DNA from: Ailanthus altissimus
Lineage: Eukaryota; Streptophyta; Magnoliopsida; Sapindales; Simaroubaceae
DNA: 64,000 bases
Direction of reading: 5' to 3'
Assembly (NCBI GenBank): GCA_946807835.1
Contig: OX327703.1
Coordinates: forward strand, 6,951,501 to 7,015,500
Below the pieces are notes generated by a model. It was not told the DNA's origin. It did no database searches and saw only the letters and a list, made by a program, of their open reading frames with translations. Positions 47,564-59,341 of this stretch are shown piece by piece (the first letter of the stretch is position 1; the number at the start of each line of letters is the position of its first letter). Made by a program: the position numbers and the translations under genes.

Positions 47564-48368
47564 TGTAAAGTCAAATGATAAATTGGCAAATTGGGCAAAA
47601 ATACAAAAAGAAACCATTTTGATTAAAGATGGAAATTGCCTTATATAAATAATTAATTTTGTTAATTATCTTTTATAGCTAAATTAATTTTGTTAATTAT
47701 CTTTTATAACTAAATTAATTTTGTTAACAAATCAATTTGTTTAAAGATGGGAATTTTATTAATTCTGTTATTATATGTTTTTAACTTTTCTTTTTTCCTT
47801 TCTAGATTAAAGAAATGTAGTGAATTTTGTTTATATATATGGATGTTCTTTCTCTTTGTTGAGTAGTGGTCAATAAAGAGAAAATTCATTTATGTTTTAT
47901 TGGAGAGTCTTCATTTTTGTTTGTAAGACATAGATTTATTTATGTCTTCTTGTTAGTCTTAGAAATTCTTTTGAGTATTTCTAAGCATTGAATATTTATT
48001 GATAAGTTTTTTAGGAGAAAAAACTCATTTGTCTTTTGAAGAAGAGTGATCTCACACCTTAGAGAGAGTTCAAGCAAGGAAGATCAATGAAGCCAATGGG
48101 ATCTCGCTGAACCGAAATGGTGAAGTGATTACAAGAGTATTACAACAAATATTAAGAGGGGGTCTTATTTTGTTTAAGTCAATTTTTTGTAATTTTTGAT
48201 ATTTTACTTAGCAATTCAATCTCTGGGCATGGTCCGTAGAGTAAAAATTTTCAAACCACGTCAAAAATGTATTGTCTTCTTTTTTTTTATTTTTTTATTT
48301 TGAAATAATTATTAAAATAATTTTATTTAAATAATTATTTGATAATATTCTTAAAAGTAGATCTTTCA
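47564..48368 (+). repeat. copia-2 3' LTR
   Basis: Starts TGTAAAGTCAAATG and ends AGATCTTTCA. Collinear with the 5' LTR but 155 bp shorter and visibly diverged, so the insertion is not recent. Confidence 0.9.
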
Positions 48369-48524
48369 TTATTAAAAGTACACGTAAATGTAGTAAGTCC
48401 CTTAAATCAAACAAATCTTATGAATATATAAGTAATAGATTAGAATTCTATAATTTATAAGTGAGTGATACTCGGTGTTAAACTTGTGTTACTTTATGCT
48501 TTATAGGTACTTCATACGTTAAAA

Positions 48525-48830
48525 CTCTTTAGACAAAATGCAGCTTTATGAGAAATAAGTTAACAAATGGCAAAGCTAAGTTCATTATTACCAAATTTTT
48601 TCATTGTTATTTCACCTCAAGATAAATAATTGATCTCACCAAACAAGCTTAGGTTCTTTACAAGTAGTCAATTCGTAACAAAGTGAATTCAACATTTTGT
48701 GTTCCAAATATTGATGTTGCTATGATTGTAACAATTACTAACGAATATGTATAATATCTAGAATTCATAGCACATTCGTCAATTAATATTGGATGAGGTA
48801 ATGAAGCAATTTGCCACCCAACACACCCTT

Positions 48831-48873
<43 letters not shown>

Positions 48874-48960
48874 ATGGAAGAGGAAGATACATTGCTTAGT
48901 TGGCCATAGAATTGATATATAGGAACTAAAACAAGCCACCAAGATGAATTTGTTAGGATT
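48525..48960. other. conserved core block of unit B
   Basis: Same block as 18603-19051 and 59623-60085. It resumes right after the copia-2 TSD and a short core stretch. It contains the poly-C expansion and is cut on its right side by the minus-strand LTR at 48962. A 106-residue minus-strand frame crosses the poly-C as poly-Gly and is not a gene. Confidence 0.5.
48832..48871. repeat. poly-C homopolymer, 40 bases
   Basis: Forty consecutive C. The homologous site has only five or six C in units A (CCCTTTCCCCCAT), C and D. On the minus strand it is a G40 tract. Confidence 0.95.
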
Positions 48961-48961
48961 A

Positions 48962-49785
48962 ATTAAGGGAGGAAACACTATTTTTCCTCTTGAAATTATA
49001 TTGAAGCAAAAAATTTAAGATTCAATTTAGAATCTTAACCTCCTTGCATAGTAGAATAACCTGTTAATCAAATAAAAATAATAAAAATTTAAAGTAGAAA
49101 ACAAAAGAGTACAACACAATCTTATGTGGTTCGACCAATTGTTTACGTCCACGGTGGATCCAATGATCCTAACCTCTCTTATTATAACTCTCTAGAGATT
49201 TTACAAAGAAAACCCAAATGAAGAACCCTCAAAAGGACCTAAACGTTTATTGAACTTTTTCTCTATCATGAGCAATGATCACCCAAACAACGGTTTCACC
49301 CTAGTGCACACAAGCACTTAATGTTTACCCAGTTCTTCCCCTCTCTTAGAGTCTCTCTTAATGCTTAATCTGAAATCAAAGGTTTATAAGTGTTTATATA
49401 GGGTGTATTTCGTGCCTACTAACCCTATTTCTTGTTGGAATAAGAGTCCACTTGTTTTAAAAGTTCAAAACTTCCCAAAACTTGAAATCCCGAAGAAAAA
49501 TAGAATTTTGACGTGTCTAGCGCTGCAACACTCATCCCTGGGCGTTACAGCGCTGGGTTGCTGTCCTGGGCGCCGCAGCACTCAGCCCTGTAGCGCTTAT
49601 CCTACATTTTTTTACTTCCTCACATCTTTGAGTCTCGTTTCACTTACTCCTTCGTGTCCCACACGTTCTAGACTTCTCCATACATGTCTCACACATTTTA
49701 AACTTCTTGTAACTCTCCATTTTGATATTCATCTCAATTCTTATCCAACTAAAATTATTGAATCACTAATTTTTTAATAAAATTA
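48962..49785 (-). mobile_element. copia-type LTR in minus orientation
   Basis: Unit B is interrupted between GAATTTGTTAGGATTA and AGCAAGGCTAATCATTG, which are contiguous in C and D. The insert matches the reverse complement of the copia-1 LTR in the TATGTGGTTCGACC...CCACGGTGGATC block (49118-49160). It carries the GC-rich block at 49500-49590 (GGGCGTTACAGCGCTGGG). ATTAA occurs on both borders as a possible TSD. The first 38 bp lie outside the recognisable LTR, so the left limit is uncertain. The open frame at 49361-49777 is non-coding LTR. Confidence 0.65.
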
Positions 49786-51190
49786 TTAAAGCAAGGCTAA
49801 TCATTGATCAATGTCTTTTTTTAATACCAAAATATAGAGATGTATTTATCAATGCTATCTATTGCGTTTTCCGTTGGAGAAAAATTAGTACATCTAAGAA
49901 AAAATATAAATAATTAGATAATATTTTTTAATAAATTAATACTTTAAATTATTAACAAATACTCGATTTGTAACATAATGATCAGATTTAATTTGCAATA
50001 TTCATTGTTGTATTTCTTTAATTCTTTTTTTTTTTAAAGTTTGTAATTTCTATTATTATGTTTTAAGAATACATATTAATAGATAAAAATCAGTTATCAA
50101 CAGCCGAAATTACTTCTAAATTTATTAGTCAATCAAATAATGTCAATAAATTATAAATTTTTATATTTTTTTCTTGTTTAACTTATTTTTTTAATACGTT
50201 AACTCAAAAATTTGGATAATTTTAAATTAATAAATTGAATTTATTTCTTTTAAGTTAAAATGATTTGTTTTAAAAACTCTGGGATTGATAAGAATCTTAT
50301 AACCAAAAACATATTAGATTACGCTTAAAGATTTTTTAGTGATGGTGCTTTGAAACTTAAATTAATAAAGGTAAAAAAAAAGTAGAAAAACAAAAAAAAA
50401 GAAAGATAATAAAAGGGCAATAAAAAAAGAGAGACTCAAGAGAAAGGCACTCAATGCTAAGGATTCATTTTGAGAGACTCAAGAGCCATTAGCTCAAAGA
50501 CATCTCTTCACTTGTTAAGCTTTGTCGAGAATGGTGAACCTCAACCAATATATTCTTAAACTGTTTAGACTACGCTTATAGGCCAAACTCCAAGAAAATA
50601 CATAATCTTTTAAAGAAATTGTGACACATGACATGCAATACATTTTAAAGTAACATTTTCTTTGTTATATTTTTTCCAATTAGCACTAAAGCAAATCATC
50701 TCTTTATATGCTAAAGCAAATCATTTTGGCAATCTCTAAATTTGCAACTAATGCATAGAACTATAAAAAAAAAGAAAAAAATATTGATTACCAGAATTTA
50801 GGTTTGTGGGGAAAAAAAAGAGTTGCAGGATAGCAACAGTTGAGAGTTAAAAAATTGTATAATAATTAGAGTATCTATTTTAAAATTTAGGAGGTTCCAA
50901 AATAAAGTGTGTTTTAGGGTATGATAAGATCGATATTACGAAATTGAAGTACGTGGATTGCTTTTTCAACAAGTTTTGAACTTATCCTCAATTGAGAGGA
51001 CTCTCCTTTTCTCATCAATTATACACCACTTGCATTTCTTCTTCCTTTTTTTTTTTTTAAATGTTTCAGAAACTTATCCAAATTTGGAATCTCTTGTCCA
51101 CTATTCTATTTATTTAAAATAAATCTAGGATGAAGCCAAAGTCAAAAGTTGAGCTGTTCAAGTGTAATCTAGAACCAATATTTTATTTGA

Positions 51191-51425
51191 AAAAAAAATA
51201 TCATTTTGATTCTTATTTTATAAGTATATATTAATTTAATTTTTATTTATTAAATATATATCATGTTAATTCTGTAAGAACAAAAATAATAATTATTTAA
51301 AAACAAAAATAATAATAATAAATTATTAAAAAAATTATATAAATTAATATATTATTTATTAAAAAATAAAAATTAAATTAATATATATCATAAAATTAGG
51401 ACCAAAATAGTTTTTTTTTTTTTGT
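51191..51425. mobile_element. MITE with ~80-bp inverted repeats, about 235 bp
   Basis: Absent from units A and D (ATTTTGATTACRAACAAAAG is contiguous). The left arm reads TATCATTTTGATTCTTATTT and the right arm, reverse complemented, CTATTTTGGTCCTAATTTTA, both continuing with TATATATTAATTTAATTTTT. The sequence style matches the ends of 35612-36952 (ATGACATTTTAGTCTTTTAT), so it may be a deletion derivative of the same group. Confidence 0.7.
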
Positions 51426-52332
51426 GACTGCAAACCAAAGAAGACTACAAAAGGAAGAATCTTTCATTTGGGTAGCAGCAAATTAAAGAGCTGGAACATG
51501 GCTAATTAGTACTTGGCAGACTCTGTGGCAACTGGGGATTAAAATAAAAAGGCAATGATTGATTTGTTGAGAAGGGCAAAACAAATTTCTCTTTTACTAT
51601 GATTTGAAATTGGTTGGTTATATGTAATGTAATGTAATATAATATAAATATGAAAAAAGAAAAAGAAAAACAAACAATTATTGATAATGTTGTCTTTGAT
51701 ATTTGGTTGGAGCATTTGGCAGAAGCAAACAAACAATTAGGATTTCGGGATCTGATATTACACATGTCATTGAACCCCAGATCTAACACACTACCATCTT
51801 CACAATAACATTAACATTTCCTCCAAATTTATGTAGAAAATATAGATATATATATATCTGGGTTAGGAAATTATGTTTTTTTTTTTAAATGCTTCTTCAA
51901 ATAAAGAATTTTTAAGCAAAGTTTACTAATATATATATATATATATGATTTAATAAACTACATAACTTATTAAATAAGAAGTTATTAAATATATGACAGA
52001 ATTTTGAATCACTTTATAAATTATATGAATATTATAAAAAATTATAAATTTATTAAATAGTGACATATAATAGTGTTACTCATTAAATTATTTATATATA
52101 ATATAATCACTATATAATTTTTATTTTAATTATATTATTAAATTATTTATTTAATTAAAAAAATAAAAATATTCTCATTTTTTAAAATATTTTAATTATT
52201 TATATAACAAAATTATGATAATATTTTTATTTTTTTTATTAAATAGAAGGAATGACAATCTAATTAAAACTAAAATTACGTTAAAATATAATTTGTGCCC
52301 ATCTCAAAATATGTCATTGTTAATACCATATA

Positions 52333-52334
52333 TA
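52333..52334. other. terminus of a reverse-oriented GGxTATTAAC-family MITE half
   Basis: About 52230-52334 ends AATATGTCATTGTTAATACC. Reverse complemented, it parallels the left terminus found at 23743 in unit A. The opposite terminus is not visible. Confidence 0.4.
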
Positions 52335-52865
52335 TCTATATAGAAATTTTATGATGAATGATCTATTTAATATAATTTAATATGTTAGTTGATTCAACTT
52401 GAATATTGAATGGGATTTTAAGAATTCTTGATACTCCATTATTGTTGTTTCTTTTTTTTTTTTTGTTTGGTATCCACGAAACCATATAAATAATTCTATT
52501 TTCCTCATCGTTGTAAGATTATTATATGTCAATTTAATATTTATTTTTATTATTTTTTTTCAAGTCTTTTCAAGCATCTGCTGAAAACTGATCTTCAATG
52601 CCATTACGTCTCTGAAATAAAATAAAACTTTAGGGGGAAAAATTGGATAACTTGATCCTGAACAATCTTTTAATTCAATAAAACAAATTACATACCATGA
52701 ACTTAGACACCAATCTGTTTGCAGTTTCTTGTTCTATGTTTCTGTTCCAAAAACAAAAACTTCTTGATTTGTTACAGCAAAATTCTAATCAAATAATTTG
52801 TTTGATAAATTAATAAATAAATCCCTAGAAAATTGCCCCAAAAACTAGGACTCAGTGTAGCTCCA

Positions 52866-54275
52866 TACTGACACGGCTATGAAAATTGAATTTAGGTGAA
52901 TTTTCGTGACTGTGCGTGCTGGCACAGTATAAAAGGATTCCTTATTATGCTCCTTTTGTGCCTTGTCGCTCTAACCACCAAAACTTAGGTCGTGACTCAA
53001 CACAGCACAAAGTTGTATCACACAAAAATTTAACTTTTTGTTTAAAGACCATTGATCAACGTGCCTTCACCCCCAATTTCCCTCGTACTTAATCTCTTCT
53101 CCTATTTTCTTTACACTTTTTAAATTTTCTCTTAATACAATTCAATTTTTTTTTAATTCTTTCTCTAAATTATTTCAAATCTTTTTAAAAATTATATTCT
53201 CTCAATTTTTTTATTTTTTTTAATTCTTATTTATCTAATTAAAATTTCTAAATTACAGATTATTATAAAATAAATTCTCAACCGTCCTAAAATAATAACA
53301 ACAACATTCATTCTCAATCTCATTAAGAGAATAACGATGAAGATGCATCGTAGTTATAACGTAACAGTGTAAAGAAGTTTATTTGAAATTATTTTATAAT
53401 TAGAAGTACAACATAAATAAAAAATAATCGTATTACAATATTGTGTTGCAATACGTATAACCGAACTTTAGCCTATTCTAATTATTTTGACTTAGCATAC
53501 ATTTGTCAACATTAAGTGAAGTATAAGGAGGATCATCAAATAAATTTTATTTTGAAGTTTAATAATTAATTTATGTTATCTTATCCATCAAACCAAGGAC
53601 TGAGTAACCAAAAGAGGTTAAACGAGTAGAGTAGGGTGAAAGTTAAAGCTAATGGTTATAACTTCTTGGGGACTCTTATCGATATCTTATTATTACAATA
53701 TTTATAATTATAAAAATTAAAAATATAAAAATTTATTTAAAATATATAAAGAAAATTAAACATTTAAAAATAAAATAGGATAAAATAAATTAATTATTAA
53801 ACCTCAAAATAAATTTCAATAAAGTTATATTGAATTTTGTGATTTTCTTTTGTATTTATATCCCATAATTTCAATTTTAGAAATTAAAATAATAAATTGT
53901 TATCTTTAATGGAATTGTAATTTCAAATTTTCAATTATGAATTTATGAATTATAATGACAAACAAATTTCAAATTTTTAATCCAACATAAATTATAATCT
54001 TAATAGTTATTATAATTATTAATTTAATTGTTATTCTAATTAAAATAATTGTAACTAAAATTTAAAATATTTGTAAATTTTAAAATATTTGTAAGAAATA
54101 ATAATTATAATTAAAAATTAAATATTTTTTTAAAAAAGGCACTGTGTCGAGCCAATGATAGGCCCGTGCCAACACTACATGCTAGGTTGCATATTATAGC
54201 CTAGCACGACATAACTTGATGGGTCATACTGTATTGGGGCAGTATGACCCATTTGCCACCTCTACCCTAATGATG
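52866..54275. mobile_element. GC-edged, AT-rich element inserted in unit B
   Basis: Unit A is continuous here (TTCATACGGAAGAGGAAAATT), while B has 1.4 kb extra between CCATAC and GGAAAAGGATAATTATCC. The left edge (GACTGTGCGTGCTGGCACAG) and right edge (GGCACTGTGTCGAGCC, GGGCAGTATGACCCATTTGC, then CACCTCTA) are GC-richer; the middle is AATT-rich. The right terminus, read inward, is TAGAGGTGGCAAATGGGTC, hAT-like. No matching left terminus or TSD was found, so the structure is incomplete. Confidence 0.5.
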
Positions 54276-54284
54276 GGCTGGGAA

Positions 54285-54470
54285 AAGGATAATTATCCCA
54301 TAAAAATGGACCGAATCAAATATGCACTTAAGACCATAAGCTAGTCCCAACTCCTAGATGAGTAGCTCAAAGAACAACATCTACTATAAAGGAAAGCTCC
54401 TCGATACTTATACCTTAATCTTGGTGGCCAAAATCCTCGTGAGTTGACCAGTAGAGCTTCGCCCCTGATA
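54285..54470. mobile_element. gypsy LTR fragment shared with unit A
   Basis: GATAATTATCCCATAAAAAT ... TTGGTGGCCAAAATCCTCGT parallels 24400-24530. In B the rest of the LTR and the gag remnant are missing. Confidence 0.5.
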
Positions 54471-54561
54471 TCATTTCATAAATTTTATTGGTATAAAAAA
54501 TTATTCATAAAAAATAAAAAATATATATTTTATATGTGCAAGACATTATGACCTCTACTTA

Positions 54562-55272
54562 GAGCTTGTTTGGTTGAGCCTTTTCAAATAAATTTTTTAG
54601 AAGTAGAGATTTTAGAAATAAAACCTTTAAAAAAAGTCATTGATCGTTTGATTGTCAATTAAAAAAACTCTTTTAAAAGGTTAGATCGTTTCGTTAAATA
54701 TTATTAAAAGTATTATATGTCATTAAATTACAAAAAAGAGCACTTAATAATTTTTGAATAAATTTATTTATTTAAATTTTAAATTAATTAAAATATAATT
54801 AAATTTATCATGTACTTTATCAAATCTAATCTCTTAAAATATAAGAACATAATAAAATTAATACATAGCAATCAACGAATTAAATAAATTGTTATTGTTG
54901 GTATAAAACTTGACAATAAAATAAAAAAATACTTATCAATGATAAAAAAAAGTTTTGGTAGAGAGTTTTGTAAAATTATTATGACTCTAGAGATATAAAA
55001 ATATGATAGCTTTTAAAAAAATATTACAAATATATTAGTTGAATAGGGTTGATTTTTATGAAAGGTACACCATAGGATTAAGATAATATTATTAAGATAT
55101 ACGTCACATTATACAAATATTTAAAAAAAATTACTCACAAAATTTAAATTTTTACAAGTAGAGATAAAATAATTTTTTTAATTGTAACTAAATATTATTA
55201 AAAAATTTTAAAAATACTTTTGGTATTAAGAAAGCCTTTTTATGCAGTAGAGAAACTCAATTAAACATATCT
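54562..55272. mobile_element. PIF/Harbinger-like (Tourist-type) MITE, ~711 bp, TSD TTA
   Basis: The left end, GAGCTTGTTTGGTTGAGCC, faces the right end AGATATGTTTAATTGAG (reverse complement), sharing TGTTTRRTTGAG. TTA stands at 54559-54561 and 55273-55275; unit A has a single CTTAAAAA at this site. The 3-bp TTA TSD and the TGTTTGG-type terminus suggest PIF/Harbinger. No transposase. Confidence 0.7.
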
Positions 55273-55457
55273 TTAAGAAAAAATAGTATATAATCATGAT
55301 AAAATTGAAATACAAATAAAAGGTTTAAGGTTTATGATAAAATTATATTTAACGATGTCTCAGGATAAATAAACATGCAATCTATAATAACTGATATTTT
55401 ATATTATTACAAATGTTTATTTTAATAAATATTATACACAAAAGTGCATCTTATCAT

Positions 55458-56451
55458 TAAGGCTAGCACAGTTTGGGTCAATTCATTTTTTTTAAGAATT
55501 GAAATAAATTGATTCAGTTTGATTTTTTAAAGAAGTAAAATCGAAGTATTCATTTAAAACGAAAAAAATTGAATTAGTTTTTTTTGGTTTGGTTTGGTTT
55601 TAGTTGTTCGATTTTTTTGCTTTTTAAATTTTTTTTTTAATTTTAAATTGTTGACTTTTTTTAATTCATTTGTTCAAATAATTTTGTGAATTATTTTTGG
55701 ACCTAATTTTTGAGCCTATTTCATATTAACCAAATTACAATTTGCTTAATTTGAGATAAATTTAAACATTTATTTATTAATAATATACTAATTTTTGACA
55801 ATATCTATAAAATAAAATTCCCTTGTCTAATAAAAATAAAAATATTCATCAAAATAAAATTGAACATCAATTATTCAAAAAAATAAAAAAAACCAACCAA
55901 GAAAATTAACCATGAAAATAAAATTGTCCATCAATAAAATTATGCATGAAAATAAATGTATCCATCAACAAAATTATCCATGAAATAAAAATTGTCCATC
56001 AACATAAAATTCATGAAAATAAAATTATTCAATCAACATAATATTCAAAATAGGATTATACATAAAAATAAAACTATCCACCAATATTTAATTGTCGATC
56101 AATATCACGTAATAGTGACCACATATCCAAAATAAAAATGACCATCTCTATGACCAGTAATTTCAACTCCAATAAAAAAAATCCAATAAGTCTACAAGTA
56201 TTAAAAGAAAAAAAAACTTATAATAAACTATAAACTATAAATTTATATTTTTAATTTAAGAAGGATTGTGTGTGGTTAAGTGTATATTTATATTTCAATC
56301 ATATAATTATTTAACGCCGTGTGGTAATTTAGAATTGAACCGAACCGATCAATTTTTTTAAATAAAGCCACGTGGTTTTTTTTGTTACAAAAAAATTAAA
56401 CCGATTGATTTGCTTTAATTTTTCAATTTCAGTTTAAATTACTTGCCCTTA
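55458..56451. mobile_element. hAT-like non-autonomous element, 994 bp
   Basis: Absent from unit A (ATTATCGTTTAGAGGAAAAC). The left end is TAAGGCTAGCACAGTTTGGG and the right end, reverse complemented, TAAGGGCAAGTAATTTAAAC. The flanks CTTATCAT and CTAATCGA match 5/8, both resembling the empty site ATTATCGT, so an eroded 8-bp TSD is plausible. The body has CCGAACCGATC-like words as in 1996-2464. It also holds an array of short CATCAATAAAATTATGCATG-like repeats (about 55850-56100). Confidence 0.65.
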
Positions 56452-57392
56452 CTAATCGATTAGAGGAAAACTGGAATAATTCACACAAGACAAATTAAAC
56501 TATTATATAAAAAGTAACTTTTAAATTTTTTTTTGGTTTTAAATAAATCTTGACATAATAATTCTAGTGAATTGAATTAATCATTACATTTAAATTTGTC
56601 TTAAAACATAAATGAATATGAAATAAAGAAAATAATTATTTATTTGAGATAGGTAACAGTTTAACTGCTTGACTAAGTGCACACAATAAAATAATCTTAA
56701 ATGAAAAAAAAAATTATTATTAAGAACTTGTTAAAGAATTAGGACTAAAAAATCTATTTAGAGTTCTTCCTAAAATCATAAAATCATATTAAATATAAAT
56801 TCGTTCCTACCACATTAAATTAAAAAATATAAATTAATTATTAATTATGTATAAATGTAAGAAGTACAAAAAAGAATTAAAGGACACTAATTTAAAATAT
56901 AGAAAATAATTTTAGTAAAAACACAAAATTTGTGTAGTTAATAAATAAATAATTATTAGAGTATGTTAGAGTGACTAATAACTAATTCACTACCAATATT
57001 TTAGAGACGATTAGAAAATTTCTCGAATGACAGAGTACGAATAATATGAGTGGAGAATTTAAAATAGGCATAAAATTTTTCTTAATAACTTTTTCGGTGT
57101 TCTTTTTTATTTATTAATATTTTGTGGTATGTAGTTTCATAAAAAAATAATTACAAATTTTAATCTACTTAAACAAACACTTATAATTACCCAACTAAAG
57201 TGTTTTTACTTAGTAACATCAAAACACTTAGTGGGCTTAGTTAAATAGTAAGCACTCGTTTAAGTGCACTTTCGACTTGAGATTGGAGGTTTAAGTTTTG
57301 ACAGATATTAAAGCAATGTATTAATTCTTCTTATATAGTTGAGGTTTTCTTCTATTTTTGTGGAGAGTTTATAATCTTTACTCCCTTTATAG

Positions 57393-59341
57393 TGATAATG
57401 GTAATCAAAATATTTTATTTTATTTTATTTAAATTTATTTATTTAAAAATTATCCTTTTTAGTTTCTCAAGTTATTAGATCTATTTCTTCTTAAGTTTAT
57501 TTTTTTCATATTTTAATTTATTCATATTAAATTTATTTTTTCTGTTTTGATTTATTCCTATTAGCTTCATTTCTCTTTTAGGTTTATTTTTTTCCTATTT
57601 TAATTTATTATAAACTCTATAAATAATTAAACATTCATAAATAAAAATATAATCAATGTAATATTTTTCATTCTCTCTAAATCTCTACATGATATTATAA
57701 CCTCTATGGGTTAATCTTTTACCTCCACCAAACCGTAGTGCAATGGCCAAGTGAAATTGCTATGCTATGTGCAACCAAGCAAAAGTTACTATGCAACAAC
57801 TAAATGAGTTCATGATCAATTATGTATTTTCTTTTTAAATTTTAACCACTAGCCAATTTATTAACACCATATTCAACTCCCCCTCTATCAATTTATTTCT
57901 TTCTTTTTGTCAATAGTGTGCATAAACAGTAACCTTGAACTATGTGCGTGAACTGTAATCGTAAATAGTACTCTATGAACAATAGCTGCATTAGTAAGCT
58001 ATTATTCTCATCATTCCCTCTTCAATTATGACTACCATAATTAACCAAATTGTCATTTTTTCTCCGTCTTTGTAAGTTACTTCAGTTTTGTTATTAGATT
58101 AAACTTTTATAAACTATATATATATATCTTCTTTTTTCCAAATCGATCTTTTATTTTTATACTTTAGTTAAGGGTTAACTCATCTCCATTCCCAAACAAG
58201 TCTTTTATTTATGCTTTATTTTAAGGATTTCACCCATTTTATTCTCAAATTGGCTTTTATTTTTTATTTTATTTTAAAGATTTCCTCTTAAATTCTTAAA
58301 AAAAGTTTCTTTTCCTTTCTATTGCTTCCTTCTTCTTCTAATTTCAAAATTCTTATTTGTCTTTTTTTTTGCCCATTAGGTCAAATCAATAACAACTGCT
58401 TACTCCTTTTCAATAACAAGTGCTACAATCTTTCTTAGCAATCTTCATCACAATTAGCCCAGATGCTACCACAATACCCTTTCTTTGAATCATTATTGCT
58501 GCATCACTGCCCACTCCAACCACTACATAGCCCTTATCAAATATCTTTTGTACACTCAATTTATCCTATTGAATAACAAGATTAAACTCTCTCCTCCGAC
58601 CTTCTCTTCTTGACGGATAAGATTAGACTCTCTTTTCGGAGCTCCATCTTGCAGGGACATGATAAAGGAAATAAAAAAAATTAAGTTTAATTTAAATTTA
58701 TTTGTTTTAAGAATTACCCTTTTTAACTTCTCAACCTATTAGATCTATTTCTTTTTTTTTATTAATTATCCAAAATGAGTTTATTGCTAATGACAGCAAA
58801 AGGTACAATTAAATGATCCATACACTAGAGTGCAAAGAAACTCAAGTCTAGCGCACCTCTAAAAGAGACATAGAGAGAAAAAACTGGGGGTGACTCACCA
58901 CCTGTTTATAATATGATCTATGTGTTAGCCATTTTGAGCACTTAAACACCTAATCTAAACAATATTTTTAATACTTTGAAAGATAACAGTAGCAGAAGAA
59001 TTATTTTGATGAAAAACTACCTGAGTGTGTTCCAACCATATAAAGTAGATTGAAGCGCAAAAGGAAACCCTGCAAATCTTACTAAAGAGAGATTTGCTCT
59101 GAGTTTTCCTGCAGAAGAACACCTATTAGATCTATTTCTCTTTTTAGGTTTATCTCTTTTTTTTTTAATTTATTTTTATTAGGTTTATTTTTTGTATTTT
59201 GATTTATTCCTATTATGTTTATTTCTCTTTTTGGTTTACTTTTTTTCTATTTTGGTTTGTTGTAAACTCTATAAAAACTCAAGTATTCATCAATAAGAAT
59301 ATAAGTAATGTAATATTTTTCATTCTCTCTAAATCTCTACA
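57393..59341 (+). mobile_element. small non-autonomous LTR element (TRIM-like)
   Basis: 5' LTR 57393-57689 and 3' LTR 58660-59341; the latter is 295 bp once a nested 387-bp event is removed. Both start TGATAA and end CTCTACA. TSDs are TATAG (57388-57392) and TTTAG (59342-59346), 4/5, and unit B shows the empty site CCCTTTGTAGAATC. Directly after the 5' LTR stands TGATATTATAACC (57690-57702), readable as a transition-mutated TGGTATCAGAGCC primer site. The ~970-bp interior has no gag or pol, so it depended on another element. The interior includes GCTTACTCCTTTTC and ACTCTCTCCTCCGACC and has no long frame. Confidence 0.8.
58753..59120 (-). mobile_element. retroposon (SINE or 5'-truncated LINE), 368 bp, 19-bp TSD
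   Basis: Inserted in the TRIM 3' LTR. The flanking direct repeat ACCTATTAGATCTATTTCT is exact at 58734-58752 and 59121-59139. The insert begins with a T run (58753-58760), so it is a poly(A)-tailed sequence in minus orientation. A long variable TSD plus a poly(A) tail is the mark of target-primed reverse transcription. No RT domain was seen, so SINE, LINE tail or processed transcript cannot be told apart. Confidence 0.8.

Larger units (their letters stand above)
37647..48368 (+). mobile_element. copia-2: SIRE/Maximus-like Ty1/copia element, complete-ended, defective
   Basis: 5' LTR 37647-38606, PBS 38609-38620 (TGGTATCAGAGC, intact), gag, protease, integrase, RT, RNase H, a ~1.9-kb non-coding 3' region, polypurine tract 47552-47563, 3' LTR 47564-48368. 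TSDs are TTGTT (37642-37646) and TTATT (48369-48373), 4/5. Unit C shows the empty site. A 2,279-bp LTR-like insert at 39895-42173 splits gag. The Gag and pol wording, plus extra length between pol and the 3' LTR, fits the SIRE/Maximus clade, which often has a long 3' region. Stops and frameshifts occur in every domain. Confidence 0.9.
36962..56870. repeat. segmental unit B (ancestral ~5-kb segment plus insertions)
   Basis: Same landmarks in the same order as unit A. B-specific insertions are the copia-2 element, the minus-strand LTR at 48962-49785, MITEs at 51191-51425 and 54562-55272, the hAT-like 55458-56451 and the GC-edged element at 52866-54270. Core stretches without features are 37386-37641, 49786-51190 and 51426-52865, where nothing else is recognised. 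Minus-strand frames at 51502-51789 overlap a conserved core segment (CATGTCATTGAACCCCAGAT) but differ from unit A and look accidental. Confidence 0.85.

Noticed and set aside
48658..48978. Minus-strand frame with a poly-Gly run as a glycine-rich protein
   Set aside because: The Gly run is the C40 homopolymer. The frame is not conserved in the sister copies.
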